Assembly: GCA_008508345.1 (NCBI GenBank)
Contig: QNGE01000937.1
Coordinates: 79,406-143,405 of the forward strand
DNA length: 64,000 bases
Direction: 5' to 3'
Source: Paragonimus westermani
Taxonomy: Eukaryota; Platyhelminthes; Trematoda; Plagiorchiida; Troglotrematidae
Below are positions 37,001-49,675 of this stretch, piece after piece. A program made the position numbers and the translations under genes. The notes below the pieces were generated by a model. The model had not been told where the DNA came from, did not search any database, and worked only from the letters and a program-made list of their open reading frames with translations. How positions within the stretch are numbered: the first letter of the stretch is position 1; the number at the start of each line of letters is the position of its first letter.

Positions 37001-40000
37001 CTGACAAAGTATGAAACGGTCGCAGGCTTCCAGAATAGAAAGATTTCAAAATGCCAAAGCGAAATCAAATGCTATCTGGTCGATAAAAAGCTCAATTTAA
37101 TGCACCGTCCGACTGACCTCAGAGTTGCCAAACGCCAACAAAACCACTAGAAATTGCTCAAATAAACGGTTGACTCAGTCCGATTGAACAATTGCGAACC
37201 AGCATGGCGCCACGTGATCTTAGCTTGTCATGCTTGCATTATCAAAAATCGAAACATATTTGCAACGCTGTTCGTTTCACATAGCCAAAGCTCCTAAGGC
37301 GTAGCAACTAATATACGAAGTAGCATGACTAACGACCGGCTTAACATGGCCAAAAATGCCGGACTCTTAGATAAGAAAGGAAACCAAATAACTAATCTTT
37401 ATATAATTCTTTCATGCGTCAATTTAATAGTTCTGATGAGTAGTATAGATTGAACACCATCCACGATAGATCGCAGCTATCGTATTCCCATGGACTTTCC
37501 AGTAGGCCCCTTCCGAAAAGCACTAGAATCGAGTTCCACTCTCATTAGAGTTCGTCAGTAGTGTATATTCTTGCCACGGCCGAGATTTGAACTCCGGTCA
37601 CGCTGTTCATGAGACAACCATGTTGACCACTGCGCCCTTCATCTCACATTAGGCATGACTGAATTATTATATGTGAACGCTCAACAACGTTAGGATGTAG
37701 GCAATCATCTTCGATATTTACTTTCGCAATCGAAAGAAACTCCATTGTGTTCAGCAACGAACGATGTGTTATTAAAAATATGAAGCATGTCCATCACAAA
37801 CAGGTTTATTGGCATTTAGTTGACACATTTGGTACTAACACTAAAGGTGCGGATTCCAGATGTGATATACAAATAGTTGCTGTTGCACACTATAAAGTCA
37901 AGAATGCAGACATCAACAACTAAGTTTGTAAACCAGGTTTTCTGCTTCACAATGGTCTCATCAATGAAGAAAAAGATGATAGTCCCGTTTTTGATATCTC
38001 TAACGAATAGACGTTAAGTGACACGAAGTTAAGAAGAATGACTCTAAAGTGATGAAGGATGTAGCTGAAAAATGTACACTGCAAATCTTCGAAGATTCAG
38101 CGGACAGAGTGATGACGATTATGAAAATGTCAATCTACAGTCAATGATAATTTTGATCGCCCCACGATACTCAACAGTTCTTGATGCATTGCGGTAAGCT
38201 TTAACATTCGGTTGAATCGAATGAAGTGAGAAATACCACTAGAAACAAGTATTGGTTCTCCAGTTCGAACGCGAATGATTTCATGTTAGACGGAAAAAAT
38301 TTTTCTTCAAATATTGAATCAGAAGACTTAATTTCACGGTAGCTGTATTGCAATCCAGGATGAATACGAATCACACAGAGTTTCGTTCTTGTTTGAACTA
38401 GTCAGTAATGCATATTCTTACCAAGACCAGGCTACAAGCTCCGCTCGTGCTTTCGCGAAACAATCGGGTTGACCACTACGCCATTGAACTCACACTGGAC
38501 ACGACAGCACTATCACTTGGAAGGCTCAACCGCTTTAAATATGAATAGTGATAAGGTAGCCCGATAGCTTCGGTAAGTGAAACAGATACTAGCTGTCAAC
38601 TCCAGTAAATAACCAAGCGATCAGAACTTTTGAATCAGGTCGAGATTTTCGATTTTATCAAACCTGCTTAGCAATACTATACATTACCCTCATAATGATA
38701 TAATTGAAATAAGTAATTATAGTAACACTGTGCCGATAAGCCCCAGCTCTCGCCACTCAGTCTCAGACCTCCCTCGTCCTGTGCTTCGACCTAGAACGCA
38801 AATTAAGGTAGTTGCCTTCAACGTTCGTACTCTAAAACAGATAGGTCAACGGTCAAGCGGGAGTAGGTATAGTCCTCAGCACGACGGCTGCAGTTGCGTT
38901 CGTAGATTGGATTCCTGTAAATAGTAGACTTTGTGCCATCCGCTTGGCAGATTCTGTTAGGGTCAGTTCTAGACGCAAAATCGTCAGGAATCTTTTCGTT
39001 GTCTGCTTACGCTCCGACTGACTTTAGTGACGTCGGCGTCAAGGACGTCTTTTACTCGGATCTAGCCGCTCTCCTCCAGTCGACACATGGATCTGATATA
39101 GTCATTCTGGCCGGTCGGTCAGCTTGGTGAGGCCGAATCTCGTGTAGGTGGCAGGTTTGGGATAGCGTCATATCGATCAGATAATGGCAGGCGACTATGG
39201 CAGCTGCGCGCCGAACATACGCTGTTTTCAGCCAGCACTAGTTTTAGGCATCGCGCCCTCCCTCTCTGAATCAGACCTGGTGTCAGATAGACCACATAGC
39301 TGGTAGTTATAGGTGGCGGAGTTCCATTCAGAACTGTCGTTGTTAGTGGAGCACGTACCTAGACTCAGATCATGCGCGGATACNAGTACGAACGTTGAAG
39401 GCACCTATATTAATTTGCGTTCTAGGTCAAACCACAGGACGAGGGAGGTCTGAGACTGAGTGGCGAGAGCTGGGACTTATCGGCACAGTGTTACTATGAT
39501 TAATTATATCTGCTGTGGGACCTGTGGAGAAGTTATCAGAATTTGGGTCAGGAGGGGCCTGAGAACTTAATTTGATAGGACAATGGGGAGGGGTCAGCAG
39601 TACTGTGTTTTCGGCTATTCACCCTGCTGTATACATCAGACAGGGTGACCCGGTTTATACTGCAAGCCGGCCGATGCAATATGGAATCAGCGATGTTGTG
39701 AGGATTCATAGTTGTATGTGGGCTTATATACCACAATGACGAGCAGACCTAAACAGGAGATCGATTAGCGTTCTCAACCAAAGCCTTTGGCTCAAAAGCC
39801 TGTACAGCAAGGCAGCGGGTGGGTGGTGGTGTACCAGAAATGGTACGTTTTTCAGGAAGAGATGCCAACCATCTTCCAACCCCCAACCTGGAGGACCAGG
39901 AGACGCTGGTTTGTCAGACCTTTACCTGTTGGCCTGCCTAGTATGAGTAGCTCTGATGGTGTGACTGCCACACCGTCCACTTTAGCCCAACAGATCATCG

Positions 40001-43000
40001 AGATGCGCAAGCCCTCACACCACGTCAAGGTCCAGTCTCACGGTGACCGCATTCAGGAAAGTTATCAGGGGTTCTTGCGAAAACCACAGGGGAATTAGTT
40101 TGACCCCAGTCATTTCTAGGGTTGTGGTATTCATTACACTTCGTCGACTCACTACAGTTCAGGAGGTAAAGATCATAGAATATGCACGGTCTCGCTTTCG
40201 GCGGGGTGCACAGATCAAATGTTTACTCTTCGTCAGACTCTGGGGCAGCGTTATATGTATCACCGACCAAAAACGGGCGTATTTCGCGACCATGAAGGTG
40301 CGTTCGAATCGGTGGATCGACCAACACTTTTGGAATCGCTCAAACGCAGGGGTGTACTGACTAAGTATGTGAACATACTGTCGGCGCTTTATTCGCATAC
40401 TTCAGCTCGGGTTAGGGTTTACGGTAAACAGTCTGACCGTTTGAGCACCATAAGCGGCGTACATCAACGCTGTTCACTTTCACCACTTTTATTTAATTTT
40501 GTGATGCACAAAGTAATGGAGGGTTGACTGGGGCACTCACAAGATGCCGGGGCGTGGACCTCCTACCCGGTGGAAGACTGACTGATCTTAATTATGTTGA
40601 CGGCAAGGTGTTGCTGTCTTACAACTTTCAAGCAACACGAGCAACGCCGGACGCTATTTTGCGTTCTGCTAAATGTTTCGGTATGCGTTTCCCAGCCATA
40701 AAGTGCAAAGTGGATCTGTGAGATTACTCTGATTACGTAGATTTAATGTTAGATAAAGTCATGGAGGGTGTTGACCGGTTTGTATACTTGGGAAGCTGCA
40801 CCAGCGGCGGTGGAGGTGTAGGGAATGAAACAGAAGCGTGTATCGCTAAGGGAAGAGCGATGCTCGCCAACCTGAGACACCTCTGACAACAGAGAAGTAT
40901 CTCTCTGAAACTTGAAGGTCACGCATATAAGGCGATAGTGAGAGTTGTGTTACTTTACGGCGACGAAACTTGGCTGCACAAGGTAGAATACTTGAACCGC
41001 CTTACTTTCACACACAACTCGGGTGTTTGTTTGCAAGATGCAGGCACCTTGAATGTTTAACTATAGACGTATCTATTTTTAGTAGTTAGGTCCCTCTCTT
41101 CCTCTTTTTCCTTGTATCCTTCTGTACCGGGTCTGTTTTTTTCTTTATGGTTAGGTGGCAGTTAGGCATCAATGTGAACCACTGGCGTATTGCTGCCCAT
41201 GAAGAAGATGATTGACGCATTGACGGTATTTGATTAACTTCAAGTTTAACATTACTGCCTTATGAACAAATGCTGTCTTTCATAGGAGGCTGTAATGTTA
41301 AGTGGGCATAATTGCATTTTCGTGACACATTAGGTACAGTCGGTTGATGTGTTCGAAATAAGCTGGCTGAACACGATCACGCTAATCGAATCATGTATCC
41401 ATCGCCAGAATTTTTGGATGTGTGATACCCTGCAACGCTCGGAAAAGCTGTAAACAACATATATCAGGAGCACAACTATTGCTGAATATATGATATCAGG
41501 CACGCTTTCTATACCAATGGTTTCAGTGTGGATTTTCTTCGGTACACGGTTTTTCAGTATTTAATAAACCAAATTTACAATGACTTCACCTTATTGAGTG
41601 GAATGTCATACTACCTGGTGTTTAACACTGAAATACGGTCGTTTATCGTGAAACAGACTATCAGACGTAGGGAGTAAATCAAAAAACTATTCGATTCGTT
41701 TCTTGTTTAAAAATCAATTTGATCAAAATGTTGTCTAAATGCTGCAAGATTCTGGGGTTAATGAAAACTACCATCTGTCGTTGCCCTATTATGTAAGTGA
41801 GCAGAAAAATCGGCAAGAAGCTAGGACAGCGCGTACCGACACAGGAACATAGAGAAACAAGAGTGTATACGAAAATAATTAGTTCACCAATTTGGTGGGC
41901 AATGACAGTGTGCACAGAGCTCCGATCCTACGAGGAAGACTAAGATGTTCGTAACTATAAAAAACGTACTATTGTTAAAATAAACAGTATTCAATATACG
42001 AAGTTGTCCGATTATAACCGCGGGCGTCTTTGACAACAGAAGCGGATCTTCTGGATTAGTGTAATCAACTGCACAAACAAAACTGAGACTCGACGGTATA
42101 CAAAACAAGAGCACAAATTCGACTTTGAAATGAAAGGTCGTTAGCTTCAGTTCTGGCAGTCGACTTGTGGAACATTAATTCCAAATTAATTTTTGTCGAG
42201 CGCTGTTTAGGCAACTCAAGGTGATCCGCGATATTTCTTGACAAAAGAAATGAACTAATCAGGGGAAAACAGAACCAGTCACTCCAAGTCGTGTTGGTTT
42301 AACTTATTGCCAACTGAAAAAAAGAAGTCATAAAAACGGGATAAAGTAACTTGTACTGCAAAATGATGTAACAGGCTACGCTCAACAGACGGAAAATTTT
42401 GTCGACTGATTAGCACATCTTGTTCAGCGGACCAATCAAAAGTTAGCAGGGTAAAAATAAGGATTCTCATGACTACCGTTTAACGATCTGCATCCGAGTG
42501 ATATTGAGATTTTTATAGTTTTCAAATACCAACTGTCCTAATTCAATCACTTACACAGAATAAGTGACAAGTATTACTTCAAGCGAAAATGATCGACACT
42601 GGCTACCTTGAGTCGCTGGTGTCCTCTATACCACCGATGGTAACATAACCGATCAGAAAGTGAGGAGATATGTGAGAATGAGGATAAACACATTGAACGA
42701 CTTTGTGTTGTAGACCAATTCAATATTTTTCTTCAACATAATAGATGGTCACGTTTGAAGTTGTAATACAGTCACGTTTTTGAGTATACAGGAGCTCCTA
42801 CGGGAATTTTGAACTCAACTCAAGGTCCGGTCACGCACTCCGGTCCTAATATGGTTCCACTTACACCACATGGATATCACGACGTTTATCGCGTCTAACC
42901 TTCAAAATCCGGAGTCCAATCTAAACGAGACAGTTCACCCGATCATTATGCGGGTATTTCGGGTTGCACAACGTCGTTAATTATCAGGTTTACATGAACC

Positions 43001-46000
43001 AATGTTATTTCTCCCAGATACTTAGACTCAAAACCACAACTCAAGGGTAAATTGTGGAAAGCATTTGGCTTTCATTGTGTACGTCATGCGAACGCGGTAT
43101 TTGTGCAATGCAGCCGTTATGTCCTACCTGACGAATGGTCAGTACTCTTGAAACAATGACCATGTGGTGGTACAATTCGAACGAGGAGCATGAAACGGAT
43201 GGGGATACGTCTACGAACCAGAATGCTACAGAAGAGACGTAATTCGTACAGAAACTCAGTTGGTTTACCAGCACTCTAGAAGCAGTGTTTGGAAGACGAT
43301 ACTAGCCACAAGCCAGTAAACCAGAGAAGAGAAGCACTGTACACAGTCGTAACGAACTTGTTTCAAGCAAATTATATATATAATTTGCTTGAAACAAGTT
43401 CGTTATATAGGACGCTTCGTGATAACGAAACAACTGAGGATCAAACTACCAGAAAAGGTACACAACAATAAAATCACATTCAAGTGCTGGAAAAATGTCA
43501 TACAGACACCACTGACAAGATAAAATCAGATCGAATATCTTGTCCAGCCACTATCGTTGCAGTGTATATGAGATCCAAACTGAAAGACGTTCAGCCGATG
43601 GAGTAAAACATCAAGTTCAGATGATTCCTATCTGGATGTCGTGTCAAAGTGTGGCTGTCGCAACGCTTCTCGTAACTAAGTTCGGGGCTTGCAAATAAGG
43701 TTTCAGGAATCAACAGATGTGTAGATACAAGACTTGTGTTCGAAATAACGAAATGAAGGTCTGTAGATCCGTCGTTTAGCAGTCCTGTTGTTCAACTGGT
43801 AATTCCGTTCAACAAGTGGCTGCATAGACGGTACGACTAGCAAAGATAAATAATTAGAAAACGAATTTCAATAGAGTAGACAAGCTTTGGTAGTCATGCC
43901 ACAGGACACGACGCAGAGTACGCTCATTTTATATGCGCCCAATGCCACAGATGGCGTAGGCTGACAAACGTTATTCTGACTTTTGAAATACGCCCGTTGG
44001 CTATTTTACTTACGCCTCCGCCAGCCAAGGGGATCGAAACGTTCTGAGAAGTATAATAATTTTCACTTTAATCTGTTATGTCTTAACTAGAAATCCATTA
44101 ATTGCACACATTTACTCGCCAGCTTTAATATGTCAATAGTGATTTCTGTGTTCCACACTTTTGAGTGTCCGAATTCATTCTGTCACCACCGTAAGTTGAG
44201 GTATTTTGAGCTGCATGTAAGTGTTTGCCAGTTCTTCTCAGTAGGAGGTACTGTCAAAACAATCATTCCGTTGTAATACAGCGGACGTGAGATAAGCAGT
44301 ACTTTTGTTCTACTTATTTAACACCATTCCCTCTGTGCCCTGCCGATGTGTGGTGTGAAAACCTTTCTTTAGGTATTATTTTGGTATGTTCTGTTAACAG
44401 TGGTTAGTGTTTTATGATGGCAAACATGAACCCCGATAAGCATTTATGAACGTGTCAATGACTAAACGCCTTAGATGTACAAAGAACATGGGAAGATTTT
44501 TCATTGGGCGTAACTACGCCGACCAGTTGGAATGTCTAAAACCAACATCCGGATGTTCAGTGAATTTGAGACAAAATTAGAAGTAAACAGATGCCTAGTA
44601 AACTTACGAACATAGAAGCCCATAGATATGCACGAACAGCAACTGATCGCTTAATTCATATCGGAACACGGATACGGAAGTATTAATTGTCTTGCAAATA
44701 ACAGTTGCAGACGATTCGAAAAACCCGAGCTGGGTCGGGTTTTGGGACAGGGGGATATCGGTTTAGAGCAAAAGTGCACATGTAAAACGCTCGAGAGAGT
44801 AGTGTCAACTAACAGTTGTGAAGTATGGCTACCTAGAATGGAAGACGTCCGAAAATGTGACCATCCGTAGCTATCCTCAATCGCGTGCACCAACCAAACA
44901 ACGGTGGGGTTAGACGGTAGAGAGGATAAGGCGAGTTTATTCACTAAGTGGTTGAATAAACATAGGTTAAATGAACTTAGATGACTGATGAGTAGTCGGG
45001 GATTTGGTTTATTTTCAAGTTGACCATCACTCACATTTGATCGCAGCGTTCGCATTCAGATAGACTTTNAAATGTGAGTGATGGTCAACTTGAAAATGAA
45101 CTTAGATGATTGGGCCGTGTACCAAAGATGTCAAGTAAGTGACTACCACACTAAGCAGTCTTCGACGATACCGCAACCAACCGGCTGAGTGTGCGGTTAA
45201 TAAATGATAATTTGGTTCGCATAAATGAAAGCTAGCCATTGTAGCTCATATGTGTCCACGGGTTGGGATAATCACGATTTACGAATGTAGTGAATAGACA
45301 TGTTGGAATAAAGTGATGTCCAGTGATGTAACTGTTCCCATTGTTTGCCAGAGTTATCAATGAATTAATGCTAGTCAAGGTGGTAGCCGAATCAAGAAAA
45401 CCGTAGAGAGGCTAACCGTTATACAGATACCATCGTGTTCTCATATACAACTCCTTTGTTTGGCTCCAAACTATAGATACCTTGCCACTGAACATTTAAG
45501 TTTAAACATAAGTGTATTCAGTCAACAAGTCTATATTCCATCTACCCTTTTCATTTCTAATCTGAGACATGTGCTTTTCATGTTGTACAATAGTGTAGCA
45601 TCAACAACAACCATTGTGGTATCGTCGTTGCTGTTACTATTGATAACGATGACAAAAGACCTAGTGGTCACTTTTGCTCCGCAAAAGGTCAGCAGCATAC
45701 GGACAAGAACGACTGCCACAGTTTGCAGGAAGAGTACTCATTTTCATCATTGCACATATATACATATATGCGTAAACATTCATCTTACAGCCGTACCCGG
45801 GGGCACTAATTCGGGTTGACGTTGGTCCTGAGAGTGGTCCGCAAAGCGACAGATCAAGAAATGGGCACGAATGTAAGAAACAAACGGATGAAAAAAGACG
45901 GGAGGAGTAAGAAGTCAACGTACTCACAAACGCAAGCTCGCTACTGACCGTGACACACTACCATATTCAAGAATATTCCCAAATAAGAATGTTGATAGTC

Positions 46001-49000
46001 GTGAATTCCCCAACCTAGCAGACGGCACATACCAATCTTACACAGCTGAGTGGTCAGAGGTTTCAGAACACATGTTTGAGTAGTCGGTTGACCACCTCAC
46101 AACCTCTTCTAACTAACAACAACCGAAATGAGCAGTGGGCAGCAAGACAGACGCCACATCGGGAGTATGAGACTCAGGTGGAGTAAATTATGCGCTTTCG
46201 TTACATCGGTTATCGAAGATTGAATTAAACATTTCCTAAATAAACGTCGATGGACCTTCACGTTGCTCAAGCAATCCGCCCATTCAATGCAGGCTAACTA
46301 AAAGAGATAACGGTGGCCGAATATCGTGAGCGCATGTGCTGTCAGGCAAATCGACAATGGTTCCGATGCGCAGAGCAAGAAGGTAAGTGAATACGTATTG
46401 CAATCCCTGCTAGTTATCGAAAGCATGACATTATTAAAGGTACGATGTACAAATCAGGCAGGCCAACCATGCCATTCAACCGACCAAACAGAACCGACAA
46501 CCGAAATTACCGTTGGTAGGCCCTAATCATGAGGCACCTCTGCGATTTTCCAGGCGGTTTGGAGAAGTTTCGCCAGTTCTGACACCAACCTCTCCCCAAC
46601 ATCCTTGAAAAGAGAGGGAGAGAGGCGATTTGGTCCAGAAGCCTTATCACGCTTCAACAGCATGAGGCCGACGGCCGCTTTTGTTTCCGAATGATGGCCA
46701 TCTGGAACGCAGTAACTGATCAGTAGAGTCCCGCCGTCTACATGGTCTGGTTGAAGTCAACTGAACTGTTCCTCAAAATGTTCAGCCCATCTGTCAGTTC
46801 GGCGCGAATGACTAGTGATGAGTGCACCATCGTTTACACGTATGGACCCACATACACCGACTCGACGACCAGTATAAACACAAATCAGGGAAAGAGGCTT
46901 TCTGCTATTCCCAGATAAAAAGGCTCTTTTCGATCGTTTTCGACTGTCGGACCTTGAGGTGCTCACAGTCTTTGCACAAGCATTAAGTACATTTGCGTTA
47001 AGACTGTCAACGGTCATCGTCATATTGAGAGTCAGGTGGAACCGAGCGATGCTTCTTCATAAGGTTTATCGACGCGACAAAAATCCAGTTCTGTCGTCAC
47101 TGCACAGCTCCTTCGGAACATACCTTAACACAGCAATTTTTCATAGCTGCTGTGATTTGTTTCCAGTGTTCGTTGGGTCCTCCCACCCGACTCGAACTGG
47201 ACCAATGCTTCTCAGTAAGCGTTCTTCACACTGTCCTCGTTCAAGTGCCAGTTAAGTAACTTGCATTCACGAGTGTAGGAACTCTGGGCAAATGACAAAG
47301 CGAAATTGGCACGAGCAACAACATGGTTCGAGTGCAGGTAGTTGTCTCAGAACGCATGACAACGTTTAACAGAGTGGCACCACCAGTAACCGACTGCTGT
47401 ATGATCCACTTCCACCCATGGTCCATATGCATAAGGATGTCTTCATGCGATATAATGCATCCTTCTATGTCGAAATGCGGCAACCGAAATACAGAGACCA
47501 TGAGATGTGGATGATAGCAGTAATCTTTCATCACTGTCAGTGTGCAATGTCCGGACACAAAACATCCCAAGTTGGGCATGAAAATCGTCCGCCAGTACGA
47601 TGATGTCTACTTTGGAGGGTCAACGAATGCATTGTAGAATGCATTCCTGGTGGCATCCGATCAGCTATCCATTGGAGTGTACGTCGATATAGTGAATAAA
47701 CAACGCTTTTCTGTTTTGTGCGGACAGACCCTGTTTGAAAATGACGGCACACAAGCGATTGTTCACTGGGATCCAATCGAGCAGATATTACTCTGTATTG
47801 GAATACAGTGCGATTCCCGTTTTAGCTTGACCACAATAATCAGCGTCGATGTTATCAGAGACCCTGACGGAAAAGCGCTTGAATCGACAGCTATCCAAAG
47901 GTGTATTCAAGCAAATAACGGTGCTAGATTGGTAAGTTGGCATCTCCGACACGGCACACATTAGGCTCCAGATTTGAGACAGTACTCGCCGAAGCGGTTT
48001 GTAAATTAACTTGCCGAAAAGTGAGTACAATGGAAGTGCCAACGTTTACAAGTTGTCTTGGCTATAGAAGACAATTACTATTGAAAGGTACAGGAAGGCT
48101 AGACACTAGAGATTGAAAAAGGATAACGGTAATGTCACTGTCAGGAAAACGAGAACTTTAGATGGTTTCCAGGTTCCTTATGTCGAGGAAGATGTTTGTC
48201 TTGAGGGGACCTATCCAGGGTTTCAGAATCAAAAGTCCGACCTGTGTGGTGACAATAGACAGGATTTTTTTCTGAGAGCCCCCAACTGAGAGCCAGTGAC
48301 CTAAGAGTCTGACCCATTAAGCAATGACAGGCTTATCTAGTCTGAGGAGGCATTGACAAAGACATTCATATCTGATTCCGCTCATTGTTGCGCATAGTGA
48401 ATGCACTCGAAGTTATGTCGGATTTTTTGGTGTACCCAAGGTGTCTGGACCACAGTGAACAAGGAGCCGATGATCATGGTTAGTGTTCTTTGATTGAGGA
48501 TACCTTTTCTGGCTCTCTAATTCCTGATTCGGAAGGCGGTAGTATCACTTCTGAATACACATACGATCGTGCCACAGTACCTAAGTACTCCTCAGCGGTT
48601 GGCACTGTGGTACACAACATTGTGAAGTTGTTTTCTGTCTGGCTGCTCCCTTTGTCCAACATGAAATGGGTGAACCTGGAAGAACCAGTCCACGTCAGCA
48701 TAACCTTCCGGACCAATGTAGTATACAGGTCTGACCAATGCGCAGAGGTAACCGAGTAGGTCAAGTGGGGGCAGAATACATCAAGTCATGTGAGTCGCTC
48801 GAACGGGATCCAAAAGCACAGAATCACGGATCAAGGCTACAGGTGTGGCATCAATTTTGGGGATTCAGCAAGAAATGCAGGTTAGTCGGGCTTACGACGA
48901 CGAAACTACAAATGGACAGACCAGATCAAACAGTTTATCTGTCACAGATTCCTCAGTGAAAGAGGAGATATTAATAATCGCAATCGGTATTCGAACGGGA

Positions 49001-49628
49001 TTTTTATAATCAAATTAGAAAAGATGTGTTATTACTTCGGGTGTATTGCTGGTTACAGGTGAAACCGGGTGATCAACTCTGCCAAAGTGACAAAGTAGCA
49101 CACTCTCACTATCTGGTGCCGTTCTAAATAGTCACTTCTGGTGGGGGGTCTGCTGTGCCTGACAGAAACAAGGCACTGGACAAATCGACTAGTTTCAACG
49201 ATCGAAACAGTGGGGTGTGTACACAGACGCGTGATATACACTTGGGTGTAACCGGATGACAGGTATCCCACACAGGTGGCAATGTATATATCAATATGAT
49301 GGTTGAAACATTGGATGGCAGGCTAAATCACCATTGGCTGTATTATTTATGAAATAACTATATAATATCTCATTCTTGTCTGCCAGCACTTAAGACCGAT
49401 AACCTCAATGTGATGCGATTGGTCACCAATCAATTCAGCATGACCTGTTCTGCATTCTTACTAGCTAGTAACCGGCCAATCACAAGATGCACCCGTTAAG
49501 AGCTGTATCAATGCACTATTGTGATGAAATCACAAATGACATTATTGTACGTCAGATTATTGTTCTGTAGACTAGCGAGTATTGAAGGCGTGGAGAGTGT
49601 CACTCATTGCAGTAGTAGATGCATGCAA

Positions 49629-49675
<47 letters not shown>

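Noticed and set aside
44651..45055. 134-codon minus-strand open frame
   Set aside because: Its N-terminal codons (MRTLRSNV) come from the family B repeat tail, and it runs into the N-linked inverted repeat. No domain.
45460..45819. 119-codon plus-strand frame with a hydrophobic segment
   Set aside because: Overlapped by two minus-strand frames of similar quality; hydrophobicity is a by-product of T-rich sequence.
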